From the NCBI GenBank assembly GCA_001803235.1, contig MHBL01000111.1:1-33956 (forward strand): DNA of 33,956 nucleotides, given 5' to 3'. The position numbers were made by a program, and so were the translations under genes. The notes below the pieces were generated by a model. The model was not told the DNA's origin, made no database searches, and was given only the letters and a program-made list of their open reading frames with translations. The DNA is from Lentisphaerae bacterium RIFOXYA12_64_32. GTDB taxonomy: Bacteria; Verrucomicrobiota; Lentisphaeria; Oligosphaerales; YB12-FULL-65-16. Shown here in pieces: positions 16,368-26,900 of the stretch (positions within the stretch are counted from its first letter, which is position 1; every line of letters begins with the position of its first letter).

Positions 16368-16982
16368 CTACTTCCCTTGGGCCGGTTCTTCCGTTATCCG
16401 GATGCTGCGGATGATCGCGTCGAATATCCCACGCCGCGACCGGACCCACTCGGGCGTGGGGGCGGGACGGTGGTACATTGCCTCGATGTCGAGAAAGCGG
16501 TCGTCGAACAACGGAAGGCGATAGAATTCGCTCTTGACAACCGCTTTGTCTTGATTGGTGAAATGCGTAACGCGGATGCAGGGTTTGCCGCTCAAGACAG
16601 CTTTTGCGACTTCCGAAGGCTTGTTCTCGAAAGCCCGCTGGAAATCAATGTAAAGCATCTCGGCGTCCATGCCCTTCTCCTCGTCGATCCTACTGATCCC
16701 AATGCGTACGTTGAATTCCGAGACGCCATCGGGTGCGATGTCGTAGGGCTGATAGCACAGTTCGTCCATGGGCGTGGGGAAATCACGAGCCAGGATTGGT
16801 GTTAGCCGACAGGGTTTCTTCTCGCCTGGCCAGACCGGTATATGGAACTGCACCAAGTACTTATCATATCGGGACTCGAAGCTTGGCCAGGTTTCTACGG
16901 GCCCAATGGGCGTGTTCAGATATGCGCAGGACGCGAGCATCGGCACTGCCATAACGGCCAAAACAAAGGAATGCGACCTCAT
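16368..16982 (-). CDS. Lipoprotein, candidate immunity protein of the giant Rhs-type effector (copy 1)
   Basis: The 204-residue product starts at the ATG at 16982 behind AAGGAGGA and opens MRSHSFVLAVMAVPMLASC, an ideal LAS-C lipobox. Residue +2 is Ala. It begins 25 bp after the stop of the giant gene, so the two are very likely cotranscribed. The mature N-terminus is identical to the paralogue at 12670-13284; the second half diverges (MLYIDFQRAFENKPSEVAK against SLVRDLRKVLKSHSEVER). Its TAG stop is followed, in the same frame and without a spacer, by the orphan Rhs fragment. I infer an immunity role from three points: an envelope-facing lipoprotein, a lipase-like neighbour, and duplication of the pair as a unit. 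I recognise no characterised family. Confidence 0.75.
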   Translation of the reverse strand: MRSHSFVLAVMAVPMLASCAYLNTPIGPVETWPSFESRYDKYLVQFHIPVWPGEKKPCRLTPILARDFPTPMDELCYQPYDIAPDGVSEFNVRIGISRIDEEKGMDAEMLYIDFQRAFENKPSEVAKAVLSGKPCIRVTHFTNQDKAVVKSEFYRLPLFDDRFLDIEAMYHRPAPTPEWVRSRRGIFDAIIRSIRITEEPAQGK

Positions 16983-17007
16983 GATTGGCGATCCTCCTTC
17001 TCGGCGA

Positions 17008-17901
17008 TCAGTACAACGGGTAGGTGAGCAACCGCCACCACGGTTCTGGCTTGGGCAGCGGCGTGTAGTAGGTGTGTTGGCTGCGGTAGGACGGGAAGAT
17101 ATGCGGATTGCTGAAGTTCGGGTTGTTCGGGTCCATCTGTATGTCCCTTGCGGAGGTGATGCCGAGGCTTGGTGCCCACAGCAGGGACCTGGCAATCCAC
17201 AGCGGGTTCACGGAGTTCAACCCGAGCACGATCCCGACCGCATCGCGCGAACTGTTCTTCATGCCCTGCCACTGGCCGCCGACCAGAGCGTTGGACAGGC
17301 GTGCCATGTAGTAGTTCGAGGCGCTGCCGTGATACTCGGGTTTCAGGTTGCTCCAACGGTGCTGGCCGTAGTCCAAGGCCAGCAGCCGCAGGGCGGACGT
17401 GCCCATGACCGCGCCCTGGCTGTGGACGACGAAGTGCGTCGGGATGTTCCGCTCGGCGCGGTAGCTCAGGATCTCGGCCGTCTGCTTCGAGACATTCGAC
17501 GGCCCGAAGAACTTCTCCAAAGCCGTCGAGAACGTGTCCGCGATCAACCCGTGCGTGGGGTTGTGGATGACGATGACGGAGCGCTCGGTCTTCCCAAACC
17601 AAGTATGTTCGGTTGCGAGCAACTCCGACCGGTCGCGCTCATTGCTCTGGCCATTCAGCCAGACTTCGGGGACGCCTTCGCAACGCGGGTCGGCCAGGAT
17701 CGTCGCGAGGTTGTCCCCCGCATCGCCCAGTGGCGTTTCCACGACGTTCCCACGAGCATCCTTCGTAAGCAAGTATACCCCGCCGATGTTCTCGCCGCGC
17801 CAGTCCTTGTACCCCTGGACCGCGCCGGTACCGATGGTGTACGGGAGCATGAGGATGTCTTTGCCCAGTCCGAAAGCCGCTTCGCCAGCCCTGCGGGCGA
17901 T
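17008..17901 (-). other. C-terminal alpha/beta-hydrolase (lipase-like) toxin tip of the giant protein
   Basis: The 297 residues after DPDGL look like an alpha/beta hydrolase. WLNGQSN (81-87) resembles the oxyanion NG motif of toxin-type lipases, followed by VIHNPTHGLIADTF. VVHSQGAVMG gives the nucleophile Ser161 (codon 17419-17421). NSSRDAVG supplies a likely acid, Asp220. His267 or His276 (HIFPSYRSQH) is the candidate base. The N-terminal 70 residues vary between the two copies. A phospholipase or lipase acting on target-cell membranes is inferred. A non-toxic esterase is possible. Confidence 0.7.
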
Positions 17902-20900
17902 GAGTCCATCCGGGTCCGTGAAGAGTACGGGGTTGTTGCGGCAGTACGCGTAGAGGTTGGCGCCGTCGACGAACCCGGCCGGGTCGCGCTGGAGGAACCG
18001 GCCGAGGGTGGGCGAGTATGCCCGGTTGCGGTAGTCCCAGAGCGCGGACTCCGCATCCCAGCGCTGGCCCGTGAAGCCGTAGGCGGAGGCGGACGCGGCG
18101 AGCGTCGTGCCGACCGCATCGTACGCGGTCATGGCCCCGAAGGCGGTGTAGGTGCGCGTCTCAACGACCGCACCGGTGGAGTTCGCAAGCGCGAGTACCG
18201 AGCCCTGGCGGTCGGTCAGGTGCCAGAGTTCCGCGCCGTTCGCCAGAATAGTCAGCAGCGGCGCGCCCACGTTGCCAGGAACGTGGACGTGTGTACGCGC
18301 CGGGGTCGGCGCGCCATTCTCGTATTCCTCGACGATGTCGGGGCCGGAGTAGACGTAGCGCGTGGTGACGCTGCCTGCGGACTTCGCGACGCGGCGGTTC
18401 ACAGCGTCGTACTGGAATGTGGCAACGGTCTGCGCGTTCTGCCGGACCTCGACCAGCCGATTCGCCCAGTCGTAGACGTACTCGGTGCTGGCATCCGGTT
18501 CGAGGATGTTGCCATTCGCGTCGTACACGACAGAGAAGCCGTCGATGGCACTGTATTCGTTGTCGGCGTTGGCAGTGCGGACTTCGCTGGCGCCGTTCTG
18601 GTTGGTCGCGGTCCAGTTGCCGCTGAGGTCGTGGTCCCAGGTGTGGGCGTAGGTGGAGGCAGGGACGCCGGTGCTGGTCTCGGCGGTGAGGCGAGAGAGT
18701 GCGTCGTACACAAAGTCCTTGGTCACAGGCGCGGCCAGGCCGGAGAGCGTGGCGGACAGGTGCGCGACGTTACCGCGGAAGTCGTACGCGGTGGCGACCG
18801 GGTCGGCGGGGGTGCCGAGCGCCACGCTGGCGAGGTTGGCAGCGCCGAGCGTGTAGGCGCGCGAGACTTCCTGGCCGTTGGCGTTGAGTGTCCGCGTCAT
18901 GGTCACACCGTTGCCGAGTGTCGCGCCCGTGAGGCGCGATGCGGCGTCGTAATCGAAAACTGCCGCCGAGGACGTCGGCGCTCCATAGGGCGTGTAGTCC
19001 ACGCCCGCAACCGCACCCGCGGTGTTGTACGCGAACTCGACGACTGCGCCGCCGGGGTAATCGAGGCCGGTCAGTTGCGAGCGACGGTCGTAGGTTCGCG
19101 CCACAGCATAGCCGTCCTGGGTTTCGGTGGCAAGGCGGCTCAGGGAATCGTACTCGAACCCGACGGTGTGCGTGGTGGCGCCGCCGTTGCGGTCGCTGGC
19201 GCTGGTCATGCGGGAAAGGGCGTCGTAGCCGAACTCCTGCTCGGTGGTGTAGCCGGCGCCGGGGTTGACCTCGACGAGGGTGAGGCGGTTGAGACTGTCG
19301 TAGGTGCGACGCACGAGCGTGCCGTCGCGCTTGGTGGTGAGGACGAGGTTGTCGTTGGCGTCGTAGGCGTACTCTTCGCGGGTGAGGTCGGCGTCGATGG
19401 CGGCGGTCTTGCGTCCGGCGCCGTCGTACTCGAACCGGACCGTGTTGTTGCGCGGGTCAGTGATGGACGCGATCTGCCCGCCGGGCGTGTAGGTGTAGGT
19501 GGTGACCGCTTCGTCCGCGGTGCCTTCCGCTTCGGTGACGGTCTCGATCTGGCCGAACGCCGTGTACGTGTAGCGGGTGACAATGCTCGGGCCGATGGCG
19601 GCCGGGTCGGGTCGGATCTTGGTGAGCACGCGGCCCATACTGTCGTAGGTGAACTGGGTCTCGTTGCCTGTGGCGTCGATGGTCTTGGTGACGCGGTTGT
19701 TGGCGTCGTACTCGCTGGAGGCCAGGTTGTTCAGCGGGTCGATGATGTTGACCAGGTTGCCGTTCTCGTCGTAGTCGAAGAGCGTGGTGTTGCCCTCGGC
19801 GTCGGCGGTGGCGATCTTGCGGTTCAGGGCGTCGTAGTAGGTCCAGGAGGTGTTGCCTTCGGCGTCGGTGACGCTGGTGAGGTTGCCGTTGGCGTCGTAG
19901 GCGAAGCCACGCGTCGCGCCCTCACCCTGGCCCTCTCCCACGGGGAGAGGGGGATTGCCAGCGACCTCGCTCCCGTTGGCGTCCAGGAACACCTGCGTGG
20001 TGGCGATGCGTTCGCCGCGCAGGTTGTAGCGGTGGCGGGTTTCGGCGAGGCGCTGATCGTTGGAGTCCTTTACCCGGACCGTCGTCAGATTACCGACGGC
20101 GTCGTATTCGTGTTCGGTGCGAAGAGCCCGCGAGGACGCGGGCGCTCCAGTGGAGACAAACGAAGACACGGCGATCTTGCGGCCGGCGGCGTCGTACTCG
20201 AACTCGGTGAACGTGGTGTCGTTGCCTCGGCCGTCGCGGGTGCGCCAGACCAGGCCGCGTGCGTCGTACTCGGTCACGGCCTGGGTGAGCAGCTTGAACG
20301 AGTCTTCCGCTGCCATCTCGAACCGCAGCGCCACGATGTTGTGAGGAATGGCGGCGGCCGGCGTGAAGGTGTAGCGGCGCGCGTCCGGGTCGGACTCGCC
20401 GATTGCGAGGGTGCAGAGCGCGCCGGTCGCGTCGTAGACCCAGCGCGTGTAGTGGCCGTCCGGGCCGGTCTCGCGGGTCTTGCGGCCGAGCGCGTCGTAG
20501 GTAACGGTGCTGATGCGCTTGTCGGCGGCGGACGCGGCGCTGGCGTTCTGCACGGTCCGGACCGGGCGGTTGAGTGCGTCATACTCGATCTCGGTGACCA
20601 CGTTGTCCGGGGTGGTGGTGCGGATGAGGTTGCCGTTCAGGTCGTACTCGAACGTGGCGGTGTTGCCCAGGGCGTCGGTGACGCTGGTCTTGCGGTTGGC
20701 GGCATCATACGCGAACACCGTTCGCGCACCCTCACCCTGGCCCTCTCCCAGGGGGCGAGGGGAAGTGGTGGACGTGAGGTTGCCGTTGGCGTCGTAGTCG
20801 AAGTCGGTAGTGTTGCCGAGCGCGTCGGTGGCGGCGATGGGGCGGCCGAGGCCGTCGTATCGGAACGTCGAGGTATTGCCGTTGGCGTCGGTTTTCGAGA

Positions 20901-23900
20901 CGGCATTGCCGACGGCGTCGTACGTGAAGCGCTGGGTGTGCCCGAGCGGGTCGATGGCCTCGAGCAGTTTGGCGCCGGACACAATGTCGCGGCTGACGTC
21001 GTAGACGTTGGCGGTGACCGCGCCGTTCGGGGCGGTGGTCGTGAGCAGGCGCCGGTTCTCGTCGTACCGGTTCTCGACGGTGTTGCCGAGCGGGTTGGTG
21101 ACGTGCGTGATCTGGCCGTAGGCGTTGTAGGTGAAGGAGGTGGTTGCGGACTGGCCGGGGATGCTCGACGGAGTCTCGCGCTCCAACAGATTGCCGATGG
21201 CGTCGTAGGTGAAGGAGGTGACGGCGTTGTAGGTGTCGGTCACGGTCGCGGGCAGGACGGGCCAGGCGGGGGCGTAGGCGTTGTCCGTGCGCCGGAGTTG
21301 GGTCCAGGCACCGCCGTTCACCGATTCCTCGTCCACGGTGACGGTCACGTTGCCGCGGCTGTCATACTGGTGGCGCAGGCGGTGCTGGACGCCGTCGACG
21401 GGCGGGTCGGTGCGGGTGAGGAGATTGCCGTTGGCGTCGAAGTCCAGGACCACGCCGGGGAAGGTCGGTTCGTCCTGGTGTTCGGGGTTCTTGACGATGA
21501 CCTTCGTGACCAGACCCGGCTTCGCAGGGTGATAGGTGTACGTGTAGGTGGTGGTGGCCATATCGCCGTTCTCGAGGAAGAGCGTTGTGGAGGTGACATT
21601 GCGCCACGTGTCGTAGGTGAACTCGGTCCGGTTGCCGTTGCCGTCGGTCTTGGCGGTCAGGTTGTGGTTGGCGTCGTACTCCATGAGTTCGAGCGCCTGG
21701 TCTTCGGTGGTGACGCGGGTGACGTCGTGGTTGTCGTTCCAGAAGACCTTGCGGTAGTACCCGGCCTCGTTCCAGGTTTCGGCGTAGCGGTTGAGGAAGC
21801 TGTACTGGAAGTTGAAGACCTCGCCCTTGGCGTTCTGGTGCCAGGCGACGGTGTCGTTCTTGTAGTAGCCGAGCTTGAGGTAGTCGCCGTTGGGCAGCCA
21901 GTACTGGGCCAGGTTGTGGTTGCAGTGCTCGTTCTCCTGGTTCTGGACGTAGCTGTAGGCGGTGACGTTGCCGGCCACGTCGACGAAAGCGACCAGGTCT
22001 TCGGCGGCGCCGAGCAGCGGCAACGCGGCCGCGGCCGTGCCGCTCCCGGCCGCGCGGATGAGCGCGGCATCCAGATTGGCCCCGGTCTGGGCGCTCATTT
22101 GGGCTTTGACGCCCGAGAGATTGCTGCCGCCGTAGACGTAGAAGCAAGCCTGGCTGCCGGGCGCGGTGGCCTTTTCGACCTTGCCGGCGGCGTTGTAGGT
22201 CAGGGCGAGGGTCCGGCCGAGCGTGTCGGTGACGCTGACGGGCAGGTAGTTCGCGTTGTAGCCGAAGGTGAGCGTGTTGCCATTGGTGTCGCGCTTCTCG
22301 GTCAGCACGCCGTTCGCGTCGAAGCGCAGCGTGGTCTGGTCCTTGTGCACCAGGGTGTAGCTGCCGTTGGTTTCCTTCGTGATGCGGAACGTGGCGCCGG
22401 GCGGGTAGACGTACTGGCTGTTTTCCCACCCGATCTGGGACTGGCGCTGCTGCGCGTCGTAGAACCAGAGAGATCCGTCCTGCATCGGCAGAATGCACTC
22501 GGAGTGGTTCCAGGCCCAGCCGTGGCCGAACGGGCCGTTGTAGACGAGGCGGTTGCGGTAGAAGCGGCGCAGTTCGAGGTCTGGTCCGGGCGCGGCGACG
22601 CTCAGGTCGGCGAGTTCGTCGCACTGGAAGTCGCCGGTCACGATATCGACCGGGTCGCCGACGGTGTGGATGAGCCTGGCGACGATCGAAGGCCACTCCT
22701 TCTGGACCGCGCCGCTGGTGTCGGTGAGTTGCTGCTGGCGCATCTCGGCGAGATCTCGCTGGAGGGATTCGAGGACCAAAGAGTTACTCCAATAGGCCCA
22801 CGTGATGGTCGGGTCTGGTGCGGGAGTCGTGTTGCTGGCGCCGCCGTTGTCGAGGTCGAAAAGGTAGGAGTTGTGCTCCGACGTGTGAGCGATGCGGACG
22901 TCGGCGCTGAGGCCCTCGTAGGAGACCCTCTGGAGCGGCATGATTACGGTGCCGTTCTGGTTGAGGATATCATCTATGGTCGAGGCGATGGTCGAGGCCT
23001 TCAGCGGATTCGGTTTGGCCTGGAGTTCGGTCTGGAACTGCTGCTGCGTCAGGAGCACGTCGCGAGTGGCGGAGACCAAGTGGATTTTACCGGTTGCCGC
23101 ATCCTTGGTGAGGGTGGCGACCTCGATGCCGTCGCGGTGCGCGACCATGAGACCACGGACGGCGTTCAGGCCTGGCGTGTTCTGCAAGTCATCGAAGATC
23201 GAGCCCTCGTTCAGAGAACCGCTGTAGCCCATCAGTTTCCAGAGCAATTGAGCCAACGGATGGTCCCAAGGCAGGTACGTTCCGGCGTGTTCGTAGAGCC
23301 ACCAGCCGCTCGTATACCTGCAGTCGATATGCCAAGCGGGAACTAGGCCCAGCGGGGTGTTCCCCTCGGAGTCCGCGATCATCTGGAGTTGCTGGCTCGC
23401 GTCGGGCGTCACGTAGAGCAACAACACATAGGACGGGTCGCGCATGTTCGCGGTGATCCCGAGTAACGCCTGCGTGCGCCGCACGGCCACTGTGTCTCGC
23501 AGTTCGTATACGGCAGCCAGGGCCGCGCCTATCCGTCCCAGATAGCGTTCGCGCGTGCTGGCCGCGAAGGCATCCGCGGCATTGAGATCGCCAAGTTCCC
23601 GCTTCAGGTCCTCGATGTACTGTTGCGAGGCCGCCAGCGGGTCGAAGGAGATGTGCATGAACGTCCCGACGGGCTCGGGCGGGCAGGTTTCGGTGGCGCC
23701 ATTGCTCCAGACGAAGTCCGGCGTGAAGGACTCGCTGGCGGCAAGAGCGCTGGTTCCCGTGGCAACGGTGGTTCCGTTCAAATGCAATATGGGTGTGTAG
23801 GCGCCGCCAACTTGGGTGAAGTCCAAGCAAAGACGCTTGCCCGAAACCGCCGGCAGCGCGATGGCGTGCTCGATGAGCACCGGGCCGTTGCCGTCGGCTT

Positions 23901-26900
23901 GGTACTTGCGGATGCGCACGGTCACGCTCGAGCGCTGGGCGGCGGGGATGTCGTTGAACCTGGTCCAAGTATAGCCAAGTCCGAAATCGTGAGTATTCGG
24001 GAGAATGCAGGGGAGGAGAGAACACGGGGTGGCGATGGTCTGACAGCGTGTCGGGACATCCTTCAGGGACTTGCCCGGGTGGTTGGCGGTCAGATAGTCC
24101 TGCATCTTCTCCTCAAAGAGTTCCAGGGCCGTCTTGGAGGTCATGGACGAGACGTAGGCATCGAAGTCGAAGTTCAGGGCCGCGGGAATCGTGGCACTGG
24201 GGAACAGATCGATCCCTTCGGTGACGTGCAGTTCCTTGAACCAGGGCACGAGCTGCACCCAGCACGGTTTGCCATTCTGCCGGAAGCCCTTGTAGTACTT
24301 CTCGGCGACTTGCGCCTCGACGTAGACCACGTCAGCATGGTTCATATAGACGTACTTGGCCGGGATGCCGGAGATCCGTAGCAGCGCGATGAGCAGCGAG
24401 CACTGGTCCCACTCGTTGCCGCGACCGGTGAAATACGTTGTCAGAGCGCCCTTGCGCGAGAGGTCGTAGTCCTCGAATTCGATGTTCTGGCGGACCCAGG
24501 CGTAGATGTCGCGGGGATCGTTGTGAAGCGAGGCCGCGAGTTCCCGGAGTTCCGGAGCGAAAGGGGTCTCGACGGTTTCGGCGCGCGCGCCGGGGTCGCC
24601 GGCATCGGCGCTTGCCTCCGTGTCGGCGCAGGGCGCGGGCGTCACGGCGGTGCGGTTGCTGTACTTCGCCAGCGCTTCGAGGCAGAGTCCGGTCAGATAC
24701 GGGTCATCCTGCCACGAACCGTTTAGCGCCTGTTGGCCGAGAAGGTAGCCGAGAGCGGCGTCCACGGCGCCGTCCCGAAGGTCCAGCCAGTCGAGTTGCA
24801 GCAGCGCTTCGGCCGTGGCGGCGGCATCGTTGTCGAGCGAACCGTTGGGCCGCTGTTCGTCCAGGACCCACCAGCAGTAGAAGGCGGGCGGCGTCCCGTG
24901 TTTGGCCAATGCCGCCCCGGCAAGGGCCGAGACGAGGATGTCGTCCGGTGCGCCTGTGCGTGGCCAGGTCGTCTGCCAACTGTACCGGTCACGGCCTGAT
25001 GTTTGCGTGAGACGGTTTCTCAGGGAGTCTTCGGCGCCAGCGAGGTCGTTCCGGTGTTCTGGGAGCAAGGCAAGCATGGCAACGGCGGTATCGACGGCCG
25101 CCGTCTTGTAGGGTTGCCGGAGTCCCCAACCCTGAATCTGGTTGCTTCCCCAACTTGCCTGGGCCATCAGGGCGCTGGCATACCGGGTGACGTCTTGACC
25201 CCAGGCGCGCAAGGCGAGCATCTTCTCGGCGAGGAAGCGGTTGTTGTCCGCACGCCGGCCGCGCAGGTAGAAGAGGGCCTGGCGCGAGCCGGCGTTGTCG
25301 CGCGCGACGGCCTTCAACGCCCGGACGACCTGCGCCGTGCAGAGGAGCCGCGTTCGTTCGTCCTCTCCCCATGATCCTTCGTCTGCTTGTTCCGCCTCGA
25401 GCCAGGCCGTGGCACGTTCGGTCGATTGCTGGATGTTTGCGGGCGGCGCGGACGCGGGGACGGCCACGGCCGCCAGCGGGGAAAGGGTGCTCTCGCGATC
25501 GCTGGCTGCCACGTAGGCCACACCGTACCAGTACGTTACGCCCGGTACGACGGCGGAGTCGTTCAGTTCCAGCGCGGCGCCACCAGCGACTTCGCCAATG
25601 CGGAGCGCGGCCGGCGCCGGGCACCCGGACTCTCTGCTGCCAAGCAGCAGTCTTGTGTCCTGAGCGTTCAGTGCGCGGTAGACCCGGTACGCTTGCGGCG
25701 CAGGGGAGACGGGAAGCCATTGAACCAGCACGGCCCCGGTCTGTCCGGTAACCTGCGCGGTTGGTTTCTGAGGTGCGTCCGGGACACTGCCGATGACATA
25801 TACCTGGGATTGGGTGGGTTCACGGTTGCCGGCGGCATCGACGGCGAAGTACTGGAGCCGCGTGGTCCGCGCGACCTGGATCGGTGTCAGCGACTCGAAC
25901 ACCGCCGTATTCGCGGCGCCGGCGACAGGCGGGTAGCCATCCGTCGAGTAGTAGATCGTGGCCAGCTCGGAAGCGGCGAGGGAAACGGAGATGGCGCCGG
26001 GGTAGGCGCCGCCAAGCAGGCTGGCGGTTGTTTGCGGCGATGCCGCATCGATGGTGAAACCCAGGCTGTACTCGACCTGGTGGCCTTCGTTGTCCGCCAG
26101 CACGAGGGTATAGGCCAGCGGTCCGTCAGCCGGGTTCTGTACCGTCCACTGGATGGCGTTCTGGTGGAGGGTCGCGTCCGCGGTTTGGAGTGCCTTCGAG
26201 GTGATGTCATTGCCGAAGACGTCGCGCAAGTGGACTCCGGCGGTGTTTACCCCGCCGGCGCCGGTATCGGCAAAGATGTAGGTCAACTGGAGCCCGCCCG
26301 CCCCCCCATCGGTCCCTACGAGCGCGCCGTTCGGGGGATAACCGCCCAGAATGACCGGGGGATTGCCGGGGTTGTCCGCGTCGACTTCGCGAACCGCAAC
26401 ATTGACGGGGGCCAGCCCGGGCGAAGTGAGTTGAAGAACCGCCTCGCCATTGGCCGTATCGGCATCGTCAAGGGCGGAGACAGCGACGAACTGCCACTGG
26501 TTCCAGTTCGCCGGGGTGAAGGTGAGCGAAACGCTGGCCGGCAACCCGATGTCCGGGTCCGCGCCCGGCAGGAACGCCGCGGCAACAACCACGTCCGCGG
26601 CGGGTTGGGCGTGGAGCCGGACGGGCAAGGCCGCGGTTCCGCCCTCGGATACGGAGAGCAGCGTCCGGGTTGTGCCGATTCGGTTCGGCATGCCGGCGCC
26701 CAGAAGCGGCCAGTTGGTGGGATTCTCCCGGTCCAGCTCGGTCAGCGGTACCTGGACCTCCGGGAAGCCGGCGGACGACAGGACAAGACTGCCGGTCCCG
26801 TTCGTGGCATCGCCGTCAACCTGGGCGCCTACAATCACTTGCTGCAGAACGTTCCAGTTCTGAGCCGTGAAGGTGAGCAGACTGGCGCTCTGGATTCGAA

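Larger units (their letters stand above)
12670..17916 (-). repeat. Tandem duplication of [Rhs tip + lipoprotein] cassette, period 3,698 bp
   Basis: The lipoprotein starts (16982/13284), lipoprotein stops (16368/12670), tip stops (17008/13310) and DPDGL codons (17914/14216) are all offset by exactly 3,698 bp. The two cassettes (16368-17916 and 12670-14218) therefore align with no net indel. Homology continues upstream into the YD region of both copies. Confidence 0.85.

Noticed and set aside
16768..23346. Plus-strand open frame of about 2,190 codons opposite the Rhs gene
   Set aside because: It is the mirror of a GC-rich, repetitive minus-strand frame. It has biased composition (Val, Gly, Arg), no domains and no ribosome binding site. 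The minus-strand reading gives clear YD repeats.
24660..25420. Terpene or squalene cyclase enzyme
   Set aside because: The toroid repeats are embedded in a giant surface protein and lack a DxDD-type catalytic motif.
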